A DNA stretch of 64,000 nt from the NCBI GenBank assembly GCA_013397115.1, contig VWZW01000987.1, forward strand, positions 213,607 to 277,606, read 5' to 3'. Both the position numbers and the translations under genes were made by a program. Shown one piece after another: positions 24,457 through 35,311 of this stretch. Each line of letters opens with the position of its first letter. The stretch's first letter is position 1. The stretch comes from Edolisoma coerulescens. Its lineage: Eukaryota; Chordata; Aves; Passeriformes; Campephagidae. The notes beneath the pieces were generated by a model. That model ran no database searches and had not been told where the DNA came from. It worked only from the letters and a program-made list of their open reading frames with translations.

Positions 24457-26316
24457 TAAAGCTTTTGCCTTACTTCTTGCTGAGTTGTTACGCTGGTAAA
24501 ATACTTTCTAAGTGAGATTCAGAGGGGTTGGTGGGTCCCTGCTGAGTGGGACCCTGCAATGGGCCAGCCGGGTCAGAGCAAGAGGGTGTCACTCGTCAGA
24601 CCCTTGTGCCATCAGCATCCCGTGGTGGCTGGAGTGGAGGCCAGTTTGGGGACTTTTTTGGGTGTTGCTGGTGGGGACAGCTGGATCCGAGAACATCAGG
24701 GTCAGAGGAAGGACGTGGGTGGAGTGTGCCCAGGGCACAGAGGCAGAGCCCTGCACATCTGCAGCATCTCTGCCCAAGCAGCCTCCCCACCAGGTTTGCT
24801 GCTGACTTCTTGCACCGACCTGCCCGAGCCCTTTCTCTGAGCACTCCAGCCCTTCCATCCAGCCCTGCGCACCCTGGTGGGGATCTGCTGCTGCCCCATG
24901 CCAGGGCATGGTCAGATCTGTGGGGCAGGGTACCCCCAGGCTGGGCTGTAGCACAGGAGGGTGGGGGCAGTCCCCAGGGGTGCGCAGTGCTGGCTGTTCT
25001 TGCCCAGAAAAGGCTTCAGCAGGAGGCTGAATCCTGGAAACTCAGGCAGCTCCAAGCACACCCATGAGCCCGACACCTCTGTTTTCAGTTTCACGTTTCC
25101 TGGACACGCTCTGCTGAGCAAACTTTCGGAATGCTGACTGCTCTGCTGGGTTCCACATACCTCTTCACACTTCCTGCTTTCAGGGGTCCTGAACAGCTTC
25201 TTACCCACAGAGCCCCTTTTCTCCTGGGGAAGCGTGATGGATGGAGGGCTGGTGGCAGTGATGGGAATTTTGTGCTGCCTCCCCCCAGCCCCTCTGCTCA
25301 TGCCAGAGGCAATGATTGCTGCTTTGTATCAGACATCACGCTGGGATAGGGCAGAGAGAGCGCCAAGTTCTGGAGAAGCCCAGGGAGCAGGGGCAGAAGT
25401 GTCTGGGGATGCAACCAGGTGGGACACCAGTGTCGCCTCACATTTGTCCTCTCTCACATTGCCTTCAAGTCCTATCTCTGGCAAATTTGCTCTTGTCCCA
25501 TTGTGAATCAGGCTCATGGGTCTGGCAGGGGATCAAAAAGCCCATTCCCAGCTTGGGAGCTTTGCAATTTCCACCATCAAACCTCAAACATCCTCTCTCA
25601 GACCAGAAGAAACCCCCACATTCCTGCCCATCTCTTGGCTGAAGTACCTCTCCCAGCATGCCCAGATGTTTAATCTCAGGAAGGAGCTGAACATAATTTT
25701 GGAAAAAGCCACGATGCTCTGCTGCGAGCTCTGCATGGCCAGGGAATGCACTTTGCTCCTAAGTGACTTCTGGGAGCACTTTTCTCAGAAAGAAGCTATC
25801 ATGGGAGGCAGAGTAACATTTCAGGTATGCAAGGGCAGAGCCCTCCTGTCCCTAGGACAGAGCTGAAAGGCTTCATGTGGCGCTTCTCCTGAGCCCCCAG
25901 CCAGCTCTGTCCTTTCCAGAAGTGGGAAACACTTCCCAAAGAGAAGCTGCCACATTCGGGCACTCCCTGAGCGCTCCTCTCTGCCCGTGTGTCTGCTCGT
26001 GGTGCTGATGCACCCAGGCTTTTAACAGGTTTAAAACAAACCTGTTATGCCAGAAGTAGAAGCACAGGAAGGGAGAGCAGCCAATGCATTCCCTGCCGGA
26101 GCCGGCGCTGCATCCCATTAATCTTACTGCAAAAGTGCACCAAGTGCTGGAATTAACGATGTTGGTGGAAAGGATGCTGAGTGATGGGGAGGGGGAATAA
26201 AAAGGTAAAATGCAACAGAAATTTCCTGTGAATAATTCACAGCCCCCTCCCCAGAGGAGATAAATGCCATTTTAAAGGGGAGCACAGTGGATCAAACACA
26301 ACACGGACTGTGACAG

Positions 26317-26660
26317 AGCAGAAAATATCAGTTCAGGCAAGAGAAGGCAGAAATTACTATGAGAATTGTAAAGAGGATAATGGGGAGATGATAGGATATT
26401 ACAATGGAAGGATCATTAATGCACCAAAGAAGGCTATTAACAGAGTTCCTTAAAGATCAGCCTAGAGGTAAATCTTATTTGATGGTTTTCATTAGTGATC
26501 TTGGCTCAGAAAATGAGGGTTTCTTTAAGAGAAATGTACTTGGTGAGAAACTTGGGAAAAGTTTTGCGCTGGACAAGGGACTAAGTATTGCTGGAGAAGA
26601 ACCAGAGGATCTGAAGATTACCAGAAACACACCGGGTTGGCACAAGCTCACATGATTGGG
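26317..26660 (+). repeat. Possible CR1-like reverse-transcriptase relic
   Basis: An AT-richer island whose plus-strand translation (frame at 26,404-26,655) has a RGKSYL segment and then FISDLGSENEG and LGEKLG. These loosely echo the order of the KGKSCL, FINDLD and DTKLG blocks of CR1 reverse transcriptase, with material missing between them. The resemblance is weak and the catalytic aspartates are not preserved. It could equally be unrelated single-copy sequence. Confidence 0.3.
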
Positions 26661-28582
26661 GTCTAAAAGCAAAAATTGCTACTCTAAGCAGCTGAAAACA
26701 CCATAGGAAAAATATCTGGCTTTTAGGGAACCCCAGGATGACTGCAACAAAACAAATGGAACCTGACAAGCCTTCACAGCTGAGATAGCATCCCTCAGAA
26801 CACCAGCACCACTGGAAAAGGCATGAGAAAGATGACCCAGAAGCAACACCCTGCTCTGGTTCCTTCAAAGTCAGGAGGGTGATTTTGAACAAGGAACAGG
26901 TCCAGGCTGTGATAATGAGGATAATCAGGTAAATGTAAAAGCTGCCTGGTGAGACAGGGCTGGAAAGGTATCATTTATTCCGGCTGTTGCTGGAAAGACT
27001 GCCACGGGAAACAGCTGCTCCACTCATACATCGAGGAGGAAATCAGCTCGCTCTGCCAAAACACACCAGGAGCAGAGGACACAGGTACTGAAGGTGGCTG
27101 CGAGTGACCTGGGCAGAAAGCCAGGGGCACATGTGGAGTCACAGAGAGCCAATGCTCCAGGAGAGAGCTCTAAACGGGATGCATCATACCAGGGTCTGTG
27201 TCCTGACAGCAGTGAGCTGACAGCCCCCATCAATACCAGCCCTCCAGTCTGCTTTTCCTGCAAAGCCATGACCAGAGGCTATGCTCAGCTGGGGGGATAT
27301 TTCCGTGAGACAATTTGGCTGAGGGATACAGGAAAGTCTCCCGCACCCCCACCACAGTTAAGGTTGCAGCATCACACATCGGAGCTGACGGGAGGCAGGT
27401 CCTGCCCCATTCCACGGAGGAACATCCCAAGGGTTTGCAGGCAGCTGAGCCCTGCAGCCCACGTTGAGCCACGGAGTCCCCAGCTCTACCTGGGCTCCTC
27501 TGCAGGGATGGGGACACCTTTGTGCCCTTGCAAGTGCCCACTCCTTGCCCTGAGCTAATCTGAAAAAGCAATAGGAAGCAAAACTCCTTCTGGGCACGTC
27601 TGCAGTGCAGGGCTGCACTGGGAGCTGCCCCAGCACCGTGGCAGGAGCTGAACGTGCCGACGTGCCCAGAGCTGGGACCCACCAGCAGAGCCCGAGGCAA
27701 GGCCCAGCAGAGCCCATGGGAGCTGCAAGAGCCAGAGGCAGGAGCAGGTTGTTGGTGTGTGGCAAAGCAGCCACGTAGGAGGCTGCCATCCACCCACAGC
27801 ATTTTCTAGAGTGTGCTACTCCCCCTATAATTTAATCTGCCATTTCCACATGTTGAGAGCAATGAAAACACATCTCTTTCACTTGGAAATACACTTGTGT
27901 GAGAACAACCTGTTCTCCTCGCTGCCGTCAGTGGGCAGGCAGCGTTCAGCGTGTTCCACGCTCCTTTTGTGAGTGAACAAAGAGCTTTCCATGGCAAGAG
28001 CCTGCGCTGCAGCTGGAGGTGAGGAACCGCTCCACACGCTGCTGCCATGGCTGAAAGCATCGCATCCCTCTTCCAACAGCCTCAGTCCCAGCACCCAAAC
28101 TCAGAGGGCCTCCTGTCTGGCAATGAGTTTGCTCTGCTCAGCAAAAGGCTTCCCACAGGCTGGTTCATGGCTTGTTGTTTGCTTTCCATGCCTTTAGAAG
28201 CAGCAGGGATGTGGGTATCGCCTCTAATCTCAGTGGTCCAGTTCCAGTCTCGCCCCCATATGGTTCCTGGCAATCAGTGGTTGTTTGCTCATGCAGTCTC
28301 CCTGCTATACTCCCTCCCGTGGCCCCCATGCCTTTAGACTTGAACCAAAGACATAAATCATCTGAAGAGTATTTCAACCTGCACCCACAGTGTTATCTTC
28401 TTGTTGCAGGTTGAAAAAGTTTAACTTTAAAATCTCACCTTTACATCATGACAAGGCTGGACTTTTTCCTTTCCTGGAGTTTCTTCTGACTGCTCCATCT
28501 CTGCAGCCTGTTGTGCTCTGCAGAGAATCAGCTCTACCTTCCTGCACAATCCTGAGCACCACCGGGGAGGGCTTCATGGGGT

Positions 28583-28680
28583 CTCCATGGGGTGCACAGA
28601 GCCTGCAGAGCTGGGTCCTGCACCACCCATGGGGTGCAGAGAGCCTGCAGAGCTGGGTCATGCACCACCCATGGGGACCA
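28583..28680. repeat. 42-bp tandem repeat, about 2.3 copies
   Basis: The phrase CCATGGGGTGCA(C/G)AGAGC recurs with equivalent bases at 28,587, 28,629 and 28,671, giving an exact period of 42 bases. The unit also carries CTGCAGAGCTGGGTC and GCACCACCC. The last copy diverges after CATGGGG. This is a short direct tandem duplication in the presumed HRH2 intron. The period is divisible by three, so all phases stay open, which creates overlapping open frames of no coding significance. Confidence 0.9.
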
Positions 28681-29580
28681 GCGCAGCTCTCCAACATCAG
28701 TACGTCGAGGAGGAGGGGGAGACCCCCTCATCTGATCTGGGAAGATCGTGGTGAGAGAACACAGCTTGGACACAGGCAGCTCCATGAGGGTCCCAGCACA
28801 GTCAGTCCAGCTGTTCAGCCCATTCCCAGCCCTCTTTCTTGTCCCTGCAGTGCCTCAGCTCCCCTTTAGGTGTCTTCCCCACATGGGTATCGCTTCCAGT
28901 CAAGGAACCAAGGTCCCTTTGAACCTAGTAGTGGTGGGGTCCTGGAGATTGCCATAATCAGCAGCTCATTTGGAAGCTAGAGTGGTTTGCTCTGTTGTTT
29001 CTTCTCTTGTAAAATGCAGCTTTTTGTTATTTGTATCCAGACAGAAAATAGCCAGAAAAAGTAAGACTGCAAGGGATGTTCCTCTTCCCTCCCAGCACCC
29101 AAGGCAGAGTGGGGATTTCCTATACAGGCTACAGGAGCTACTGTGATTTGTGATGGCAAGGACCAACCCAAGGCACTGGGCTGCTGCAAAGCACAGATAC
29201 AAGGGCAAAGTTTAATGAGACTGGCAGCCACAGCCAAGATTCAGAAATTATGTAGTCGTGACTAATTTTGCTGGTTTGCATAAGAACTGCTTTCTCAGGA
29301 AAATTGTTTCCTCATATCCTCCTCACTTTTATTGTAAGCCTATAGGAACGTGATGGTTTTAAAATCCCTGCCCTTCTCTCAACATCCCTACATTACATGG
29401 GCACCCCTAGGGCTGGGAGAGCCCAGCTGGCAGGTACACGGGTGCCTGGCTGCCAAAGGACTTTCCAATTTGGGTTTGAGCGGGCTGGAGCAGCCAGGGA
29501 GGTGCAGACACTCTGTTCCTGGAGGGGTTTGAGGGGAACTCAAAGGATCTTTTCCCACTGCAGCTCTGACTTGATGCTTT

Positions 29581-29770
29581 TATAGAATCACAGAATGGTT
29601 TGGGTTGGAAGGCATCTTATAGAGCATCTTGTTCCACCCCCCTGCCATGGGCAGGGACATCTTCCACCATCCCAGGTTGCTCCAAGCCCCATCCAGCCTG
29701 GCCTCGAACACTTCCAGGGGTGGGGCAGCCACAGCTTCTCTGGGCAATCTGTGCCAGGGCCTCACCAGAC
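29581..29770 (-). mobile_element. CR1 LINE, 5'-truncated 3' end, minus strand
   Basis: On the plus strand it begins TATAGAATCACAGAATGGTT, the inverted CR1 3' terminal octamer region. It then runs through the family's TGGGTTGGAAGG, CCCCCCTGCCATGGGCAGGG, CCATCCAGCCTGGCCT, CACTTCCAGGGGTGGGGCAG and GGGCCTCACCA blocks. Similarity fades at about 29,770, giving a copy of about 190 bases. It is the best preserved repeat in the window and identifies the genome as avian or reptilian. CR1 copies are typically 5'-truncated, as here. It lies about 435 bases before the HRH2 splice acceptor. Confidence 0.95.
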
Positions 29771-30172
29771 ACTTCATTTTGCAGGTTGTCCTCAGGAGGT
29801 GGCAAATCTCTGTCTCTGCTGGAGCACTGCTGACCACTGTCACCAACCAAACAAGCAGAGGGCATGAGACCCCACAGGACCTGACCCCATTGTCACTCAG
29901 GGGAGAGGAGAAGGCAGGAAAGGAAAAGGAGCTGTTGAGATCCACCAGCAGCTGCCACAGGGCATTGGCTCCAGCACTGAGCTCCCAGAGGGGGCCAAGA
30001 GGCACAAGTGAGTTGCAGTGTCACATCCTTCCTAGACCGTGTCACCCCCAGCACACAAGGCTGAACATGTAAAGTGAGTCTGCAATGTTCTCCAGGGTCA
30101 CTTCAGACCAAGGGTCACTTTGGGAAGGGCTCTAGGTCTGCCTGGCAGAGGCTCACTCCAAGCAGCTTTGGA

Positions 30173-30205
30173 GCTGATGAGAGCAGGACTGCTCCATCCT
30201 TGCAG
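30173..30205 (+). other. 3' splice acceptor before HRH2 coding exon
   Basis: The sequence CTCCATCCTTGCAG ends at 30,205, with a CTGAT branch-point-like motif 28 bases upstream (A at 30,177). The exon would begin TGACACC and reach the start codon after only seven bases. A strong acceptor this close to the ATG indicates a spliced 5' untranslated region, and makes the upstream in-frame ATG at 30,177 intronic in such transcripts. Confidence 0.6.
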
Positions 30206-30212
30206 TGACACC

Positions 30213-31298
30213 ATGGATCCATGTTACAACCACACAAGCTCTCAAAAAAGGATGGACTTTCCCCTGCAGCTGCTGGTCGGGTCCTGCCTCGTCATCCTCA
30301 TCGTGATCACTCTCTGCGGTAACATCATCGTCTGCCTGGCCGTCACCCTCGACCGCCGGCTCCGGAGCTTGACAAACTGCATCATTGTCTCCTTGGCCAT
30401 CACCGACCTGCTGGTGGGGCTTCTGGTGCTGCCATTCTCTGCTTTCTATGAACTCGCCAGGGAGTGGCCCTTTGGCAGCGTTTTGTGCAACATCTACACC
30501 AGCCTGGACGTCATGCTGTGCACGGCCTCCATCCTCAACCTCTTCATGATCAGCCTGGACCGCTACTTTGCCGTCACCACCCCGCTGCGCTACCGCCAGG
30601 TGGTCACTCCCTCCCGCGTGGCCGTGGGTTTGGTTGTTATTTGGACCGTTTCGCTCATGGTCTCCTTCCTCCCCCTCCACCTGGGCTGGAACACCAACGG
30701 GACAGCAGTGCAAAACACAGGCCCCTGCAACAAGGAGTGCAAGCTGGAGGTGAACTTTGTGTACGGGTTAGTGGACGCCTTGCTCACCTTCTACATCCCT
30801 TTGGTCATCATGTGCATCACCTACTACCGGATACTCAAGATAGCGAGGGAGCAAGCCAAGAGGATAAACCACATGTGGGGCAACACCCCCATGCCACCCA
30901 TGGTGAAAGAGCACAAAGCCACCGTGACGCTGGCAGCGGTGCTGGGAGCGTTCATCGTCTGCTGGTTCCCCTATTTCACCATGTTCACGTACCGGGGGGT
31001 GTGGGGGGACAGCAAGGTGAGAGGCACACCCATGTCCATTGTTCTCTGGCTGGGCTATGCCAACTCAGCCCTGAACCCCATCCTCTACGGGACACTCAAC
31101 AGGGATTTCCGAGTGGCATACCAGCACTTGCTGCGTTGCTGGAGGATGGGACACCCCAGAAACTCCCACCTGCCTGCCCTCCAGAAGGCCCAGCCCAGGG
31201 GCAGGCAGGGCCAGGGCAGGCAGGAGGGTAAACACTTGAAACTGGAGGTGAGGAATGAGAAGGGGACCCTGCTCACCGACAGAGCCCTCAAGAGGTAA
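30213..31298 (+). CDS. HRH2: Histamine H2 receptor
   Basis: A complete 361-residue class A GPCR of the plasma membrane that binds histamine and in characterised orthologues signals mainly through Gs to raise cAMP. Human HRH2 has 359 residues. Visible landmarks: N-glycosylation sequon at Asn6; seven hydrophobic helices near residues 18-44, 53-78, 88-115, 133-155, 181-208, 236-260 and 271-293; Asn37 (1.50) and Asp65 (2.50); the amine-binding Asp99 (3.32); DRY at 116-118; Trp144; the H2-type Asp188/Thr192 pair in TM5; CWFP at 250-253; NPILY at 288-292; and a possible palmitoylated Cys309 after helix 8. Cys92 probably pairs with Cys176 in loop 2. The ATG at 30,213 is chosen because its context (ACCATGG) is optimal and a splice acceptor sits seven bases upstream. 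The coding region is intact in one exon. The stop codon overlaps a splice donor. Confidence 0.97.
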   Translation: MDPCYNHTSSQKRMDFPLQLLVGSCLVILIVITLCGNIIVCLAVTLDRRLRSLTNCIIVSLAITDLLVGLLVLPFSAFYELAREWPFGSVLCNIYTSLDVMLCTASILNLFMISLDRYFAVTTPLRYRQVVTPSRVAVGLVVIWTVSLMVSFLPLHLGWNTNGTAVQNTGPCNKECKLEVNFVYGLVDALLTFYIPLVIMCITYYRILKIAREQAKRINHMWGNTPMPPMVKEHKATVTLAAVLGAFIVCWFPYFTMFTYRGVWGDSKVRGTPMSIVLWLGYANSALNPILYGTLNRDFRVAYQHLLRCWRMGHPRNSHLPALQKAQPRGRQGQGRQEGKHLKLEVRNEKGTLLTDRALKR

Positions 31299-31300
31299 GA
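31291..31300 (+). other. 5' splice donor overlapping the HRH2 stop codon
   Basis: The final codons read AAG AGG TAA GAG, so the sequence AGAG|GTAAGAG is a near-perfect donor with the exon edge after 31,294. Splicing here would remove the TAA and replace the last residue with a downstream-encoded tail. Human HRH2 is known to have C-terminal isoforms made by 3' splicing, so the site may be functional. No partner acceptor can be identified with confidence. Confidence 0.5.
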
Positions 31301-34300
31301 GCCTTCCTACACTCAGGACTTTGATGGAAGGCCTGTCCCCAGAGAGGAAGGCAGAGGTGGGGACCCCACAATGTCCATGAACTTTTAAGCAACAAACTGA
31401 TGCCCCAGCAGGAGATCCTTGCCCAGGCACCTCCTAAATTCAGCCACTCAGAAATCCATCACCACCTACAGGGACCCAGTTTGTGTCCCCTCCATGCTGG
31501 CAGCACAAGCCTGGGTAGTCCAGCTTCCCACATGGCTGGCCCTCCCCTGGAACTCCCTTCACAGGGAGCACAAAATGTCCCCTGGCTTTGCTGGGTAATG
31601 GGGACAGTTTTGCCATCAGAATTTGCTGTACAGATGGGGTGCAGCCGTGTCCCAGTGAGGAACAGCCAGCAAAGGCTGGGCACACAGCAGAGCTGCAGGG
31701 GCCTAGGAAAGGTGACCGCCCATCACCAAGGGGAAATCAGGAATTAGTCCTGAGGCACAGTCAGAGCACTTGCAGCCAGGCTGAGAGTCCCTGCAGGAGC
31801 CAAAATCTGGGTCCCCAGCTGCCTGCAGAGCAGCTCAGCCACTTCCCTTTCAGTCCAAGGCACACACCCTCAGCATTTCGGCCATCGGTTTGCATCAGCA
31901 GTGAATTCAGCCAACAGCAAGTTCCATTCCCATCTCTGGAAAGGGGCAGGAGTAGCCCAAATTTGGTTGGCAAATGTTTTTAGAAATACAAATACCCATG
32001 TAAAGCTAGAGCCAAAAATTTCCTCAGCATCATCCCAAGCATGTCACCAAGGGGTGCGGTGAGGGAGCAGGATAGGAGCAAAGTGGGCAAGTTCTGTGCC
32101 AGGCTGTGTCCCCAGCCCTCTCCCTGGGCACCCACATCCTCACGGGGCTGTGCCACCCTCTCACTGCCTCACTCCAAGGTGTTCACTCAGCCAAGCACAA
32201 GGAGGACGGAGAGGCAGGCTGTCAATCTGCTGCTCCTGAGACTAATCTAACCTCTAAGCAGTGCCCGATAAGCAGCCCAGAAACTTTCCATCCACAGATA
32301 AGGAGTCCTTTGATTCCCTGTTCCTGGCGTGCCAGCAAAGAAGCCGGGCTCGTGCGCTCTTGCAGCACGTGCCCTTGATCCTGCCCCAGAAACTGTCTTA
32401 AGCCACCAAAAAGAGAACTCGGGGAGGTGAACCAAAGTTCAGAGCCACCCAAAAGGCTGAGCCAGCATCGTGCCTCCCCCAGGGCACCAACGTGACTTTA
32501 CCCAAGGGAGGGGGGCAGAAGAAGAGATGCAGAGGGATGGATTAACATGAACAAACATAAGAATGCAGGTCCTGGGGCTGCATTTTTCAGTTTCCAAGGA
32601 ATTAATGAAGAGCCCAAAGTTATAGCATTTGGTAAATTGTAGGTTGTATATAAAAACACGTGGAAAACACGTACCTCAGGTGGTGGAGGTGTTTCTGCAA
32701 ACAGAGACAAAGAGAGCTGTCCTGTTTACTCACACAGAAGTGCAGCCCCTGGGCAAGCCAGGAGCTCATGCACCGAGGCTCTGCAGCTGAACCAGGAGAG
32801 CTGGTGATGGGGAACAGGCTGCTGGGAATTCCCTGCACAGCCAAGAGAGAAGAGACTATAAATGTCAGTGTCTTCTCAAAATGCTGCCTTACCACAAAGG
32901 GAGAATAATGACTTGGAGGGAGATAAAAGGGGAAGAAAAATGGGTTTCTGTTCCTCAGGCAGAGGGCAGGGTTGCTGATTTCCTGGCTTTCCCCATCCCA
33001 GCTTTTCCGGGTAAAAAAAGATTCTTCCCCTGGCTCCCCAGAGGGAAGACTCAAGCAAGGGGACCTTGTTCCTTGACCTTTCAAAATCCAGAGAGCTCCC
33101 TCCCCGTCCTACACAGCATCACCACTGTGGTTTCTGCTCACAATCAGATAAGAGCTGCTCGAGCACCTCAAGGTACTGCTTTTACTTTCTCTCCTTCCCT
33201 TCGTAGCCCCCTCACCTCACAGCAATGATGCACCAATGATCACATGTGGCCCCTTCCAGCCCTTTTTTCCATAGTCAGATACATAAAGATCTGCTGTTGG
33301 CAGATGATCAGGATCAACTAATACCACACAAGACAGGTGAGCACAGGATTTACCCATTCACCAAAAACCTGGCGGCCAATTTCACCCCCAGCACAAACCG
33401 AGCGGGTTCCTCTCCTCTCCGCAGAGTCTTCCAAGTCATCTGCCCTGAACATGTTAACAGGAAAAGACCAGCATAAATAATTCCAAAAACTCATAACCCC
33501 CCAGATAAGAACACCCAGAGCTCAGAAGAGCTCTGCTCAGAGCAGCTCCATGGGGTCATTCAAGGCAAAGCTCAACCAGCAGAATTTTGAACCGTTGCCC
33601 TTAATAACAAAGTTCTTTTCAGTTCTGAGGCATAGGGAGAAGACTAACAAACCAGAGTGGAAATATTGGAGAAGTGCAGCCAGTGTCAGGGGTCACTCAG
33701 AGCCTCAGTCAGGAGCAGGGCAGGGAATCAAAGGCCACAGGACCTCTGCAGCAGCTGGGGACTGGAGGGCTTTTCCGTGGGTGAGGACCAGGTAGGATGG
33801 AGAGTGCAGGGCCAAGCAGAGATGCAAGGGAAGACAGCTGCTCCCATTTCCCCACTGGGCATCAGAGAGGAAGGCAATTCACACAAAACCAGTAAAGAAA
33901 AGCACTGAAGTGCTCTCAGGAACTTGCTTCAGTGCAGTGGGACAGGGCTCTGAAGAGACCTGGTGCTTTCCACGCTCGTGGCTGCAGGCCCTGAGACCAG
34001 ACCCTGATGTCCAGGGAGATTAAAATCCTGTGAGAGAGAGCGTTCAGCACTAATGGGGAAGTTTTGGGGAAGAAAACGCTGGAGCTGAGTGAGTGGCTCT
34101 GGGTCACATTCTTGCATGTCAGCTGTGCTTAGAGCAGCTTGGGGCAGGACCATGGCCACAATCTATGGGCAGAGGAGAAGCCAGTTCCCATTGGAAAGGG
34201 TCACTGTCCCAGTGACAACGTGCCTGCCCCAACTGCCTCAGGGGACAGACAGCAGGCAGACACTACCTGGTGCTTCCCAGAGCAAAGCCAGGCTCAGCCA

Positions 34301-34622
34301 GGCTGGCACAGACAGACCAGTCTGTTCTTTTTCTCTTTTTCCTGTCTTCATGTGCAATTTAACCTTTCCAGCACCGGAGCTTTTCTGTGAGTCTCAGCCA
34401 GCCTGCTGCCCTAGGGCCCACATCTCCCAGCCTTCAACTCCTGGCTGCCCTCTTCCAAAATCCCACGTGTGAGGTTGAAAGGACAACATTCAGCTTTCCT
34501 CAGGGAGAAACTCAACAGCAGAGGCGAGAGCTGCAGGGTGAGTACAAGGCCAGGGTCACTGGGGGAAAAGGGAGGAGGCAGCTCTCCCTGCTGGGGCATC
34601 CACTGCATTTTTCCTGGTGCAG

Positions 34623-34668
34623 GCATCCCTTCCTGATGGTACAAAGCATCCCTTCCTGATGGTACCTG
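34623..34668. repeat. 23-bp tandem duplication
   Basis: GCATCCCTTCCTGATGGTAC occurs at 34,623 and again at 34,646, a direct repeat with a 23-base period. A third, partial echo (GGTGCAAA...GATACC) follows. It is a simple local duplication. Confidence 0.9.
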
Positions 34669-35295
34669 GTGCAAAGGGTGATACCATCAAAGATGCATCC
34701 TCACTCCCAGCACTGTTTGCTCTCCAACCCAGTCCCAAGCCCAGGGGAGGAGCACAGAGCTGGGCCCCCCTCTGTGGCTGCCCTGGAGGTTTGGGCTTAC
34801 CAAACCAGCCTGAGATGCCCTGGAAGAAGCTGCATCCTGCCTGTCCCTCACGCACTGCAGAGGCAGCTGCATTCAGACCATGAATTTCCAGCACACTTCA
34901 TTTTCATGCAAGCCTACATCCACATAAATTGCCAGCAGCTTTGGCGGAGATGCTGGCAGGGCTCCCGAGGTGAAGAGCTGATGCTGCACCAAGCACTGCT
35001 GCTCTCTCCAAGGGGTGCTGGGCTGGAGGCCACCACTGCCATGCACGGGGATGCCTCTCAGCTCCAGAGGGCCACTTCGGGCAGCCCTTTTCAGGAAGAG
35101 TCAGGCAAGGTCACCCTGCCCTCCACGTGCTCTCCCCTCCAACGCTGCACGCTGATAATCTAGGCTCTCCTATTGACTGTGCCTCGGAGGGGAAATACGG
35201 TCACCCACGTGCTGGGAGCTGGGCACACTTTGTCCCTGCTGCACTCTGAGCGCTTCTAACCTTAGCCAAGGTCACAGCAATAACAGGAGCCGGTG

Positions 35296-35311
35296 CTGTC
35301 TGTCTGTCTGT
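35296..35311. repeat. (CTGT)4 microsatellite
   Basis: Four uninterrupted CTGT units. Short, and possibly length-variable. Confidence 0.9.

Larger units (their letters stand above)
24457..30205 (+). other. Presumed 5' intron or upstream flank of HRH2
   Basis: About 5.7 kb between the candidate first exon and the acceptor at 30,204-30,205. It contains no recognisable coding exon. Three identifiable inclusions are listed separately: a possible CR1 relic, a 42-bp tandem repeat and a young CR1 copy. If the donor at 24,455 is used, this is a single intron bounded GT...AG. If not, it is simply upstream flank. Confidence 0.35.

Noticed and set aside
28583..28680. CRISPR-like repeat spacing
   Set aside because: The 42-base units are contiguous near-identical copies with no unique spacers, in a vertebrate genome. 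It is a minisatellite-type tandem repeat.
30177..30212. In-frame ATG upstream of the HRH2 start that would add 12 residues
   Set aside because: It has a weak start context and overlaps the branch-point region before a strong splice acceptor at 30,205. The ATG at 30,213 has an optimal context and gives a length close to known H2 receptors.
30252..30260. ATGGACTTT, which resembles the first codons of complexin genes (CPLX1/2 begin Met-Asp-Phe)
   Set aside because: It is codons 14-16 of HRH2, followed by receptor transmembrane sequence, and there is no complexin continuation.
30464..31231. 255-codon plus-strand open frame overlapping HRH2 in another phase
   Set aside because: It is a shadow of the GC-rich HRH2 coding frame and has no independent motifs.
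34019..34024. ATTAAA as the HRH2 polyadenylation signal
   Set aside because: It lies 2.7 kb after the stop codon with no supporting downstream GT-rich element that I can defend, and such hexamers occur by chance.
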